From assembly GCA_035555975.1 (NCBI GenBank), contig DATMFV010000051.1, positions 1-64,000 of the forward strand: DNA of 64,000 bases, read 5' to 3'. The position numbers and the translations under genes are program-made. The DNA is from DATMFV01 sp035555975. Its GTDB lineage: Bacteria > Verrucomicrobiota > Verrucomicrobiia > Chthoniobacterales > Chthoniobacteraceae. Shown one piece after another: positions 35,015-44,373 of this stretch (its first letter is position 1; each line of letters opens with the position of its first letter). The notes beneath the pieces were generated by a model, which did not search any database, was not told the DNA's origin, and saw only the letters and a program-made list of their open reading frames with translations.

Positions 35015-38000
35015 ATGAACGATCTCATCCGGTTTTTAATGGCGTTTCTCTGCCTTGGCGCAACGGCGCTCCATGCGCAGGATGTGGGCGCCTGGGGCTG
35101 GCGCGGCTCGACATGGGTGGAACTGCTGCGGGAGCGCTGCGGCATCGATGCGGAGGTCCTTCAGGGAGAGGGCGCTTCTCTTCCGGTGGAGGATTTCGAG
35201 CGCTACAAGGTAGTGATCATTTCCCAGGGCAAGCCCGCCCCGCTGACGGCCGAACAGCACGAAAAGGTGCGTCAATACCTGGAGAATGGCGGTTTCCTGC
35301 TGGTCAATACGATCTCCATCGCCGGGATGGCCGCCGGGGAATCTTCGGGCGATCTTTCTCCGGCAGAGAGCTGGCTCGGGGCGACCCGCTACGACTATGG
35401 AGCGATCGACGCCCAGGTGTTTGAAGCTGACAACCCAGCGCTTGCCGGCCTGGGCGAACCGGCATGGTTTCGCTCGCAGCCGGGCCTTTCGGGGCTGACA
35501 ACGGGGCGGTCTCTTCTCGGCTTGCCTGATCGCGCCCGGGTCCTGGTGAACCGTGTTGGCAAGGGCGGCCTGCTCTTTATCTCGGCGGAAGTCGGCGAAA
35601 TTTACGCGAAGATGAAAGAGGAGGGCGCTTCGCCGGATGCCGAAGCGCTGCTGGCGATGGTGCAGGTCTTTTTGAAATCAATGTTGACAGACGACCCGCC
35701 GGTGGATGCGGTCTTCGGCCCTGTCATTTCAGCGGCCCGGCGGCAGCAGCAGCTTCGCGATGCCATGCCGCAGGTGCGGCTCGGAGAGCGGAAGGAACCG
35801 TTTGTCGTGCTCACTACCGGGTCGGAAAAAGAGGCGGCGGGAGCGCTGACGGGATTGTTGGGGCGTTCGCTGGAAAAGAAGGTGGAACTCGCCCGGGAAG
35901 CCGGGGACTTCTTTGCGATCCACGTCGGGCGGACGCCGTACGTGGAGTCGCTGGGCCTTGATTTCGACGGGCTGCATCCCTACGGCTACTTCATGAAGCT
36001 GGTGGACGGCAGGCACCTGGTGCTCGCGGGGAAACTGCCTGCGGGGACTACTTATGCCGTCTACGATTTCCTGAAGCGCTACATGGGCTATCGGTATTTC
36101 GCTCCGGGGAAGCTGGGCGTCATCCTGCCGCAGCATGCAGCGATTCCCATGCCGGAGACACTGGATCTCCGCGAGGAGCCGTCGGTGCAGTCTTTTACCA
36201 ACGCGGGGCTTTATGGGGGCAATGGCGCGTTTTCCCGGAGCTGGAGGACGACCCTCTTTGCCACCCACGTTCTCGGCTCGATCATCTCTCCCGCAAAGTA
36301 CGGGAAGAGCCATCCCGAGTATTTCCCGATGTACAACGGGAAGCGTTTTATCCCGGGCGAAAAGCTCGAGGGGACGTGGCAGCCGTGCGTGAGTCACCCC
36401 GATCTCCCCCGTCTGGCGATTGAATGGGGGAAGGATTATTTTGCCAAAAACCCGCAGGCTCAAGCCCTGCCGCTGGGAGTCAACGACGGCGGGGGCGATT
36501 GCCGCTGTCCCGATTGCCTGAAAGCAAAGGAAAAGTACGGCAATCAGTATCTTCCTTTCTACAATGAAACCGCGCGTCTGGCAAAGAAGGCTTTCCCGGG
36601 CAAATATGTCGCCTTTATCGCCTATGGAGGAGCGCGCAAAGCCCCCAGGGGGATTGAACTGGAGGATAACCTGCTGGTCGAGATCGCCAGCGGACTAGCC
36701 AACGGCATGCGACCCTTTCAGGAATGGCGCGAGGCGGGGGCCAGGCATCTCGGCCTGTATGACTACCTCTACGGCGGCGGGCAGGTGGTGCCGCGTCACT
36801 ACCCGAGGGTGATGGCAAAGGCCTGGCGGGATGCATCGCAGGAGTACGGCATGAAAAGCCTCTGGATCGAGTCCTTCACGCGCTCCTGGTACTACGACGG
36901 TCCGCGCCAGTATGTGCTCAACGAGGTGGCATGGAATCTGGACGCGCCGGTGGATGCGTTGCTGAAGGATTATTTCGAAAACTTTTATGGTCCGGCCGCC
37001 GGGCCGATGCAGGCGGCGTTTGAACGGATGGAACAGGTCTATCTTCGCCGTCCTGATCCGCTTCACCCGATGAGCGACTGGAAGCGGCCCGAGCAGCTTG
37101 CCGACTTTACGGATGAGGACCTCGCCGCGATGCGCCGTCTTCTGGCAGAGGCCAGGGAACAGGCCGGAAGCGGGGATTGCGGCGAGCGGGTCGCCCTCTT
37201 TTCGCAGCTCTGGGACCTTTCCGAACGATTGATCACCTCCTGCCTTTCGGTGCAGAAGCTCGACAGGCTGAAGGGGGGAGAGCAGGGGTGGGACCGGATC
37301 GTCGTCAACGGTTATGAGGCGTTGCGGAAGATCGAGGCGTTTTCGCTACCCACGGAAGTGGAGAAGGCGCTCTTCTCTCATGAAGGGCTGGAGTCGTACA
37401 AGGGGATGGAACGGCTTAAAATGCGCCCGGAGCTGGAGATCGCCGCCGACCGCTTCTTTCTGCGGACCGACCGGGCGCTCGGCGCGGAGGCCGGGGCCTT
37501 CTATCAGGCGGAACTGGCGCGGGTTCCGTCGGAGGAAGCCCGCTTTCTGCTGGAGAGCCATCTACAGGAACAGAAACAGGGCGAAAAGCGCGAAAATCTC
37601 TTTGCCTTGAAGGCGGACGATGTGGAAACGGGCGCGGCGTCGGCCGACTGGAAGAGCATTTCGGACCGGATGCCGGGATGGTCCACCTGGACCTTTCCAA
37701 ACTCGGTGACTCTCTTTGAGATTTCGAACGAAGGAGTGCCTGATGGCGGGAAAGCGATGGTCATCCGGCAGAACGACATTGGCGGCTGCTTCCTGCGCAA
37801 TCGTTCCGTCCGGGCCGGAGAACGTTTTCGCCTTCGCCTGCGGGTCAAACAGTCCAAGGGAAGCAACCCGGGGAGCGTGAGCATCCGCTGGAAAGACCGT
37901 GATGGCCGGTGGCTGCCGGAGTCCGGCGAGGGGTCCCGGTCGCCCGTGACGATGACTTTCCCGACGCCCGATGAAGAGTGGCACGAGGCGTCGGTGCTCT

Positions 38001-38146
38001 TTACCATCCCGGAAGGCGCGCGAAACATGACGCTGCTGCTTTCCGCGCCGACGCAGGGAGCCGACGAGGCGATCCGCTTTTACGACGTGGCCCTATACAA
38101 GGTTCATGATCTCCGCGAAAGCCGCCGGAAGGCTGCCGGGCTGTAA
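35015..38146 (+). CDS. DUF4838 multidomain secreted protein (1043 aa)
   Basis: It has a signal peptide (FLMAFLCLGATALHAQ). Residues ~22-225 form a flavodoxin/amidotransferase-like domain (VVIISQGKPAPLTAEQHEKV, NGGFLLVNT). Residues ~290-410 resemble the N-terminal domain of alpha-glucuronidases and hexosaminidases (LVLAGKLPAGTTYAVYDFL, MGYRYFAPG). The DUF4838 region follows with HPEYFPMYNGKRF (~432) and the Cys-rich GVNDGGGDCRCPDC (~487). The last ~170 residues look like a jelly-roll binding module. A glycan-degrading or glycan-binding role is inferred from these resemblances and from context. GGGGAG lies 8 nt before the start. The next gene begins 4 nt after the stop. Confidence 0.7.
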   Translation: MNDLIRFLMAFLCLGATALHAQDVGAWGWRGSTWVELLRERCGIDAEVLQGEGASLPVEDFERYKVVIISQGKPAPLTAEQHEKVRQYLENGGFLLVNTISIAGMAAGESSGDLSPAESWLGATRYDYGAIDAQVFEADNPALAGLGEPAWFRSQPGLSGLTTGRSLLGLPDRARVLVNRVGKGGLLFISAEVGEIYAKMKEEGASPDAEALLAMVQVFLKSMLTDDPPVDAVFGPVISAARRQQQLRDAMPQVRLGERKEPFVVLTTGSEKEAAGALTGLLGRSLEKKVELAREAGDFFAIHVGRTPYVESLGLDFDGLHPYGYFMKLVDGRHLVLAGKLPAGTTYAVYDFLKRYMGYRYFAPGKLGVILPQHAAIPMPETLDLREEPSVQSFTNAGLYGGNGAFSRSWRTTLFATHVLGSIISPAKYGKSHPEYFPMYNGKRFIPGEKLEGTWQPCVSHPDLPRLAIEWGKDYFAKNPQAQALPLGVNDGGGDCRCPDCLKAKEKYGNQYLPFYNETARLAKKAFPGKYVAFIAYGGARKAPRGIELEDNLLVEIASGLANGMRPFQEWREAGARHLGLYDYLYGGGQVVPRHYPRVMAKAWRDASQEYGMKSLWIESFTRSWYYDGPRQYVLNEVAWNLDAPVDALLKDYFENFYGPAAGPMQAAFERMEQVYLRRPDPLHPMSDWKRPEQLADFTDEDLAAMRRLLAEAREQAGSGDCGERVALFSQLWDLSERLITSCLSVQKLDRLKGGEQGWDRIVVNGYEALRKIEAFSLPTEVEKALFSHEGLESYKGMERLKMRPELEIAADRFFLRTDRALGAEAGAFYQAELARVPSEEARFLLESHLQEQKQGEKRENLFALKADDVETGAASADWKSISDRMPGWSTWTFPNSVTLFEISNEGVPDGGKAMVIRQNDIGGCFLRNRSVRAGERFRLRLRVKQSKGSNPGSVSIRWKDRDGRWLPESGEGSRSPVTMTFPTPDEEWHEASVLFTIPEGARNMTLLLSAPTQGADEAIRFYDVALYKVHDLRESRRKAAGL

Positions 38147-38150
38147 CCCC

Positions 38151-40370
38151 ATGAGAAAAAAGCTATTCTATTTTGGTCTGGCCATGGCTTCGATGATTTA
38201 TCCTGAAAAACCTGCATGCGGGCGCGAAGAGGCAAAGGTTTCTGTGGGCGTGGAGGTTGCCTTTTCGGGCGATCCGCAGGTGGGCAGGGCGGTTGCGTTC
38301 ACCGAGCGCCTGCTTTCAGGGATGGAGGTGAAAACGCCCGGTACGGGAGCGTGGAAAATTACCGTGCGCCGCACGGAATCACTGGCAAAGGGCGGCTATC
38401 AGCTCAAGGGGACTCCGGAGGGCGCGCTCGTGGAGGCAGGAGACGCCGAAGGGGCCCGCTGCGGGCTGATGGCGCTGCTCCGTCGGCTGGGCGTGCGCTG
38501 GTATGATCCCTCCGCGCAACCGCTGCTACCCGTTCAGGCAGTAGCGCCGGAGTCCTTTGAAGAGAAGCGGACCCCCTCCTTTCCCTACCGCGGCCTGCAT
38601 ATCTGCGGGGTGCCCCACCATTACGATGAACGGCTGGTGGAGTGGATGAGCTTTCAGGGGATGAACCGGAAGCTGACGCACGTCGGGCAGCTTGAACGGG
38701 TGGGCGGGGCCCTGAAGGCTTACGGGATCGCACCTGATACGACGGTGCATAGCTATAGCGAATGGGTCCCGGAGGCGAAATACTTTGAAGAAAACCCGGA
38801 GTTTTACGCTCTGCTTGATGGAAAGCGGGTCAGGCAAACCGCGGGCGGGCAGCTCTGCCTCTCCAGCGCAGGGATGCGCAAGGTGTTCCTGCATGAAGTG
38901 CGGCAGTTTCTCGACAGCCATCCCGGGATGGCGGTGATCGGGATCTGCCCGAATGACGGCTACGGCTGGTGCGAATGTGAGGCGTGCGCAAAGCTCGATG
39001 CGCCGGAAGATCGCGAGGGAGGGAAGGTGAACGCGCGGGTGGCTGACTTTGTGGAAGAGATTTGCGCCGGGCTGGCAAAGAGTCATCCCGATGTCCTGGT
39101 CGGGCATTATTCCTACAGCAACTTCAGCGATTTTTACCGCTACCTCAGAAAGACGCCGGAGAACCTGATGGTCAGCGTCACGACCTTCCGCTGTTACCGC
39201 CATGCCATCGACGAGGCATCATGCCCGACCAATCAGCCGCTCTTTACCCGGTTGCAGGAGATTCGCCGCCGGATACGGCACGTCTATGTCTATGACTACC
39301 TTTACTACCGGTGGGGCGGTCTGCCGCAGCCGCAATGGCGGGTGACGGCGCGGGACGTGGCCGCTTACGCAAAGCTGGGGCTGGATGGTTACATGACGGA
39401 GACCGGCCCGGCATCGTCGCCTGATTTCGCTGCGGGGCACCTGCCGCTTTACGTCATGGCGCAGTTGCTCCGCGACCGCGGGACCGACCTGGACGCCCTG
39501 CTGGATGACTATTGTCAAAAAAGGTTCGGAGCGGCGGCGGAAACGATGCGGCGTTACCTGAAACGATGGGAAGATGCCGTGACCGGGATGGAGGGATGCC
39601 TGACGCGCAAGGAGGGCGACGATCTCGAGCGCCTGATGCCACCGGAAATGCAGGCCGAAGGGGAGCGGCTGCTGGCAGGCGCGATGGAGCAGGCTTCCGG
39701 GAGGGGGAAGGAGGAGGTGCTCAGGGAGGCAGGGGAGTTCCGCCGCTGGGTCGGGGTTTTGAAGCAGCGGGCCGAAGCCCGGAAGGTGGGCGGGGTGAGC
39801 GTCGGCACGATGGAAGCCTTCCGCCGGGAGATGGAGCAGGGGGAACCATCCGGCCAGGGGGCGCTGTTCCTGGATCATACCTTGAAGGTCATTCCGCCCG
39901 ACGGCCGGACCCGGGCGCGGTTTTATGCCGACGCCGAAAGGTTTGGGATCGTCGTCGAATGTACGGAGGAGGAGATGGGCAAAGTGGCGGACCGCCCCGG
40001 GAACGCTCTCAGCGCGGTTTACGGCAGTGAAAACGTGGAGATTTTCCTGAGGGATGGCGCGAACGGGAAGATCATCTATCACGCACTGGCGAGCCTCTCG
40101 GGAGGGCACTGCGCTTCGGAGTGTGAAGGGACGCGCTGGAACTGGGCGTGGGATGGCGGCTACACCGTGAAGGTAAGGCGCGGTGAAGGAGGCTGGACCC
40201 TCTTTTTTGAGATCGCGCTTTCCAGGATCAACGCTGCCGACACCGTGGCGCTCACGCTGGTCCGCAACCGCCATGTCGACGGCTGGAAGAAGTCAGGCAT
40301 CCCCAACGGGGGCATGTTTTTCAATTCGAAGGAGTACCTGGAAATCGCCTTACCCAAGGAGGCTCCATGA
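38151..40370 (+). CDS. DUF4838 secreted protein with C-terminal CBM9-type domain (739 aa)
   Basis: A second DUF4838 protein with its own exported N-terminus (KKLFYFGLAMASMIYPEKPA). It has an N-terminal hexosaminidase-like region (LMALLRRLGVRWYDPSAQPL), DUF4838 signatures (FPYRGLHICGVPHH, and GICPNDGYGWCECEACAKLD near residue 265), and a C-terminal CBM9/DOMON-type domain from about residue 570 (VENIFL-type segment read as SENVEIFLRDG, ending FNSKEYLEIALP). It lacks the N-terminal amidotransferase-like domain of its upstream paralogue. Its stop overlaps the ATG of the following pseudopilin by 4 nt, indicating tight coupling. Confidence 0.7.
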   Translation: MRKKLFYFGLAMASMIYPEKPACGREEAKVSVGVEVAFSGDPQVGRAVAFTERLLSGMEVKTPGTGAWKITVRRTESLAKGGYQLKGTPEGALVEAGDAEGARCGLMALLRRLGVRWYDPSAQPLLPVQAVAPESFEEKRTPSFPYRGLHICGVPHHYDERLVEWMSFQGMNRKLTHVGQLERVGGALKAYGIAPDTTVHSYSEWVPEAKYFEENPEFYALLDGKRVRQTAGGQLCLSSAGMRKVFLHEVRQFLDSHPGMAVIGICPNDGYGWCECEACAKLDAPEDREGGKVNARVADFVEEICAGLAKSHPDVLVGHYSYSNFSDFYRYLRKTPENLMVSVTTFRCYRHAIDEASCPTNQPLFTRLQEIRRRIRHVYVYDYLYYRWGGLPQPQWRVTARDVAAYAKLGLDGYMTETGPASSPDFAAGHLPLYVMAQLLRDRGTDLDALLDDYCQKRFGAAAETMRRYLKRWEDAVTGMEGCLTRKEGDDLERLMPPEMQAEGERLLAGAMEQASGRGKEEVLREAGEFRRWVGVLKQRAEARKVGGVSVGTMEAFRREMEQGEPSGQGALFLDHTLKVIPPDGRTRARFYADAERFGIVVECTEEEMGKVADRPGNALSAVYGSENVEIFLRDGANGKIIYHALASLSGGHCASECEGTRWNWAWDGGYTVKVRRGEGGWTLFFEIALSRINAADTVALTLVRNRHVDGWKKSGIPNGGMFFNSKEYLEIALPKEAP

Positions 40371-41041
40371 AAAGGGAGTCGGGTTTTACCCTGACCGAGA
40401 TGATGGTCGCCCTTGTCCTGCTTCTGGCGCTCTCGATGCTGGTTTCCTACGGCGCTCAACGCCTGAGGGCCAATGCGAACCAAAGCCTCTGCCTGACGAA
40501 CCTGCGCAACCTCAGTTCGGGTCTTTACTCCCACGCGGCCGATCATAACGGGAGCCTCATGCCGCGGGTCGCGGGGTCGCTCGTTCCGTGGCCGCCGGTG
40601 ATCGACGCTTACCTCGGCGGGAACGGCCTCTCTTTCAACGCGCACACCATCACCTCGCGCACCTGGGCGTGTCCCGAGAACAAAACGCTCGTCAATGCCT
40701 TTCAACGAAACGGGCGCGCCGAAGCTTTTAACACCGGCTATCCGATCAACCGGCATTTGACCAAAAGCTCCGATGGGTTTACCTACGGCATCCCGATGGC
40801 CCAGGTCCGGCAGCCGGCGCAGAAAGTCTACGTCATTGAAAGCTGCCGTTTGAGCGACGGCGCTTTCGGGCCTGCCACGACCATGGCCTACACGCCATAC
40901 GGTTATTCGGGCTGGATGAAGCAGGTGCATCCCAGGGGCAATCATGTCCTCTTTTGCGACGGCCATGTGGAACCGGTCGCCGCCTCCCACGAGCTTTGTT
41001 CAAAAACCGTCTCCGTTTCCGGCCCCTGGTGGCTCCCGTGA
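40367..41041 (+). CDS. H-X9-DG pseudopilin, cassette B
   Basis: The 224-aa protein has a short basic leader, MKRESG, followed by FTLTEMMVALVLLLALSMLV, giving a canonical Gly/Phe prepilin peptidase site and Glu at +5. The C-terminal part contains HPRGNHVLFCDGHVEPV, the H-X9-DG motif. It overlaps the preceding DUF4838 gene by 4 nt, which ties its expression to that enzyme. It mirrors the pseudopilin of cassette A. Confidence 0.85.
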   Translation: MKRESGFTLTEMMVALVLLLALSMLVSYGAQRLRANANQSLCLTNLRNLSSGLYSHAADHNGSLMPRVAGSLVPWPPVIDAYLGGNGLSFNAHTITSRTWACPENKTLVNAFQRNGRAEAFNTGYPINRHLTKSSDGFTYGIPMAQVRQPAQKVYVIESCRLSDGAFGPATTMAYTPYGYSGWMKQVHPRGNHVLFCDGHVEPVAASHELCSKTVSVSGPWWLP

Positions 41042-41171
41042 TGAATCGCCGTCCGTAAGGCGATGTGCGGGGAAAGGCATCCGGGAAACCGGGCTTTAAG
41101 GGCCGCCGTCTGGTGATTGCCCGCTCATAAAGAGGACCAAGGCCGTCGATTTTTTCGAAAGGGTTCTTGAA

Positions 41172-42857
41172 ATGCAAACGTCGCCTCCAACACCCCACAT
41201 CTATCCCGGCGAAGCCGCTTTCAACGCCTTGACGCCGTTGGACCGCCTCGACCGGGTCCTGACTTCACTCTCTCCGGGCCATCCGGTGCGCTCGGAGCTT
41301 CTCGAACTCCGCAGCGCCGTCTCCGAACAGGAAAGCACGATGGCCGAGGCGCGGGAGGCGATCGAGAAGATGGAGCAGATCATCAACAAGCTGACCGCCC
41401 CGGCCAACCGGATCGGCACTTTCCTCGGCACCGCCGACGGCGAAACGGCCCAACTGGTAGTCGGCGGGGCCGACTACTACTGCAACGCCGACCCGCGCAC
41501 GCCGCTCGCCAGCCTGAAACGGGGGACGCGCGTGCTGGTCAACGAAGCGTTTGTCATCGTCGGCGACCTCGGCTACGGCACCTCCGGCCCGGTGGCCAAG
41601 GTGGTCGAACTGCTGCCCGAGGAACGGCTACGGGTCGGGAGCGAGCACGGCATCCAGAATCTGGTGCTGGAGCGGAGCGCCGACCTGGCGGGAACGACGG
41701 TGCGGACCGGCGACGAGGTCCGTGTCGATGCCAACTTCCGCGTGGCGCTCGAAGTCCTCTCCAAGGGGCAGGGGGACGACTACTACCTCGACGCGGTGCC
41801 CGAACTTCCGTGGGAAAAGGTCGGCGGTCAGCACGAGGCGCTCGACGCGATCCGCGACGCTGTGGAAATGCCGCTGCTGCACGGCGAACTGTTCAGGAAA
41901 TATGCCCACGCGGCTCCCAAGGGGTTCCTCCTCTACGGCCCCCCCGGGTGCGGGAAGACCTTGATCGGCAAGGCGACCGCCTACAACCTGACCGCCCGGC
42001 TCAAGGAGAAGGAGGGGGTCGACACCAAGGAATACTTCATGCACATCAAGGGGCCGGAAATCCTTAACATGTGGGTCGGCGAGAGCGAGCGGATCGTGCG
42101 CGAGATTTTTTCGACCGCGCGGGAGAAACGGCGCGAGGGATACCTCCCGTTCCTTTTCATCGACGAGGCGGAGAGCATTCTCGGCACCCGCCGGGCGACC
42201 CGGCAGTCGAGCATCCTCTCGACGCTCGTCCCGATGTTCTGCGCGGAGATGGACGGGATCGACTCGCTCAATGACGTCGTGATCATCCTCGCCTCCAACC
42301 GGGCCGACCTGATCGACCCCGCGATCTTGCGCCCGGGGCGCATCGACCGGAAGATCAAGGTCCGGCGACCGACCCGCGAAGGCTCGGCGGAAATTTACCG
42401 CATCTACCTCGAACCGACCCTGCCGTACGCCCCCGAACTGATGGCCGCCGCCGAAGGCGACCCGCAGCGGGTGGTCGACGGGCTGGTCGAAAAGCTGCTC
42501 GACTGGCAGTTCGCCCGGACCGACGCCAACCGCTTCCTGGAAGTCACCTTGAGGAGCGGACGCAAGGAGGTGCTCTACCGGGGCGATCTGGTGAGCGGCG
42601 CGGTGATCGCCTCCATCGTGGAACGGGCCAAGGCGCTCGCCATCAAGCGGGCGATCGCCACCGGCCAGCCGGGGGGGATCAGCGAATGCGACCTCCACGC
42701 CTCGCTCGACGCCGAGTACCTCGAAAACGACATCTTCCCGCCGACCGACATCACCGAAGACTGGCTCAAGCTGATCGACTACGACTCGGAAAACGTCGTC
42801 CGCGTCGCCCCGATCCGCTACCGGCCGATGATGCAGGGCAGCAGCGAAGTGATCTGA
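41172..42857 (+). CDS. mpa: Mpa/ARC-type proteasomal AAA ATPase, lacking the C-terminal QYL-type tail
   Basis: The 561-aa protein has an N-terminal coiled coil (~residues 40-75), tandem OB domains (~80-205) and one AAA module. The AAA module carries Walker A GPPGCGKT (256-263), pore loop FMHIKGPEILN, Walker B FLFIDEAES (327-335) and the RPGRIDRKIKV arginine finger. This is the architecture of Mpa/ARC, the ring unfoldase that feeds pupylated proteins to the 20S proteasome. It is distinct from FtsH and from Cdc48-type ATPases. The C-terminus ends GSSEVI, without the GQYL/HbYX-like tail that docks into a 20S core. The next gene is a Dop-like depupylase one nucleotide later. No proteasome subunit lies nearby. 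Confidence 0.85.
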   Translation: MQTSPPTPHIYPGEAAFNALTPLDRLDRVLTSLSPGHPVRSELLELRSAVSEQESTMAEAREAIEKMEQIINKLTAPANRIGTFLGTADGETAQLVVGGADYYCNADPRTPLASLKRGTRVLVNEAFVIVGDLGYGTSGPVAKVVELLPEERLRVGSEHGIQNLVLERSADLAGTTVRTGDEVRVDANFRVALEVLSKGQGDDYYLDAVPELPWEKVGGQHEALDAIRDAVEMPLLHGELFRKYAHAAPKGFLLYGPPGCGKTLIGKATAYNLTARLKEKEGVDTKEYFMHIKGPEILNMWVGESERIVREIFSTAREKRREGYLPFLFIDEAESILGTRRATRQSSILSTLVPMFCAEMDGIDSLNDVVIILASNRADLIDPAILRPGRIDRKIKVRRPTREGSAEIYRIYLEPTLPYAPELMAAAEGDPQRVVDGLVEKLLDWQFARTDANRFLEVTLRSGRKEVLYRGDLVSGAVIASIVERAKALAIKRAIATGQPGGISECDLHASLDAEYLENDIFPPTDITEDWLKLIDYDSENVVRVAPIRYRPMMQGSSEVI

Positions 42858-42858
42858 T

Positions 42859-44373
42859 ATGAAGCGCGTTTTTGGCATCGAAACCGAGTATGGCATCACC
42901 GTGGAGGGGAGGGAAAACCTCGACGTCGTGGCCGAGTCGATCGAAATCGTCCGCAGCTATGCCGAACATGGCGTGGTAATGAAGTGGGACTATTCGCTGG
43001 AAGATCCGCACCAGGATACACGCGGCTTCCGGGCGAGGGAACTCCGGCAGGATACCGACGAGGCGGCCTTCGCCGAGATCGACCGCCAGCGCCCGCTCTC
43101 CTTCGAGGAGATCAAGAGCGATCTCGTCCTGACCAACGGCGCCCGTTTTTACAACGACCACGCCCACCCCGAGTACAGCACCCCGGAGTGTACGACGCTG
43201 GCCGAGATCGTCGCCCACGACAAGGCGGGGGAGCGGATTCTGTGGGAATGCGCCGTGCGCCGCAACCGGCAGTTGCCCGAGGGCGAAGCGGTGCGCCTTT
43301 ACAAGAACAACACCGATTTTCTGGGGCATTCCTTCGGCTGTCACGACAACTACCTCCTTTCGCGGGACGTGCCGTGGGAGGCGGTGGTCCGCGCGATGGT
43401 GCCGTTTCTGGTCACCCGCCAGCTCTTTGCCGGGGCGGGAAAGATCGGGCAGGAGGCCGAGGATGTCGCCCCCCTGCCGGGGATCTACCAGATTTCACAG
43501 CGTTCGGATTTTCTGAGCGTCATCGCTTCCATCGACACGATGGACCGCCGCCCGATCGTCAACACCCGCGACGAACCGCACGCCGACCGCGACCGCTTCC
43601 GGCGTTTTCACGGGATCATCGGCGACGCCAACATGAACGAGGTGGCGACCGCGCTCAAGATCGGGACGACCGCGCTCGTGCTCCAGTTGATCGAGGAGGG
43701 GAAAGCCCCCGGCCTCGAACTCGCCGACCCGGTGGAAGCCGCCAAAACGATCAGCCGCGACGAAAGCTGCCAATGGGTCGTCCCGCTGGCCGACGGGCGG
43801 ACGATCTCCGCGATCGACCTTCAGCGGCTCTACCTCGAAGCGGCGCAACAGGCGGCGGAGCCGGACGACGACACCGCCTGGGTATTGCGCGAATGGGAGG
43901 CGGTCCTCGACGATCTCGCCGCCGACCCGATGCGCTGCATCGACCGGGTCGACTGGGTCGCCAAGAAGTACCTCCTTTCCACCTTCTGCGAAGAGGAAAA
44001 GCTTTCATGGAGCGACCCGTGGCTCACCTCGCTCGACCTGGAGTACCACAACATCGACCCCGAACACGGGCTTTACCACGAACTGGTGCGGCAAGGTTCC
44101 GTCCGCCGGGTGGTGAGCGGGGAGCAGATCGCGGAGGCGATCACGACCCCTCCGGCAACCACCCGGGCCGCCTTCCGGGGCGGCGTGGTGGCCAGGTTCA
44201 GGCCGGAGATCGTCGCGATCCAGTGGGACGGCATCGTCTTTCGCACCGCCCGGGGCAAGCAGACCGTCTCGCTCGCCTCCACCTTTGGCCGCGAGGCGGT
44301 GGAAGAGGCAAAGCGCCTGCTCCGGAATGCCGAACGGGTGGAGGATCTCTGGAACGAGCCGTCGGTGGTGTAG
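42859..44373 (+). CDS. dop: Dop-like Pup deamidase/depupylase
   Basis: The 504-aa protein belongs to the Dop/PafA carboxylate-amine ligase fold. It opens RVFGIETEYGI and has TNGARFYNDHAHPEYSTPEC with the catalytic Asp at 100, LYKNNTDFLGHSFGCHDNYL, and INTRDEPHADRDRFRRFHGI leading into IGDANMNE. The ~35-residue insertion between WDYSLEDP and LVLTNGA matches the Dop loop that separates Dop from the ligase PafA. Dop deamidates the Pup terminus and removes Pup from targets. Here it follows the Mpa/ARC gene with no gap. The next ~300 bp hold repeats rather than a pup gene. Confidence 0.85.
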   Translation: MKRVFGIETEYGITVEGRENLDVVAESIEIVRSYAEHGVVMKWDYSLEDPHQDTRGFRARELRQDTDEAAFAEIDRQRPLSFEEIKSDLVLTNGARFYNDHAHPEYSTPECTTLAEIVAHDKAGERILWECAVRRNRQLPEGEAVRLYKNNTDFLGHSFGCHDNYLLSRDVPWEAVVRAMVPFLVTRQLFAGAGKIGQEAEDVAPLPGIYQISQRSDFLSVIASIDTMDRRPIVNTRDEPHADRDRFRRFHGIIGDANMNEVATALKIGTTALVLQLIEEGKAPGLELADPVEAAKTISRDESCQWVVPLADGRTISAIDLQRLYLEAAQQAAEPDDDTAWVLREWEAVLDDLAADPMRCIDRVDWVAKKYLLSTFCEEEKLSWSDPWLTSLDLEYHNIDPEHGLYHELVRQGSVRRVVSGEQIAEAITTPPATTRAAFRGGVVARFRPEIVAIQWDGIVFRTARGKQTVSLASTFGREAVEEAKRLLRNAERVEDLWNEPSVV

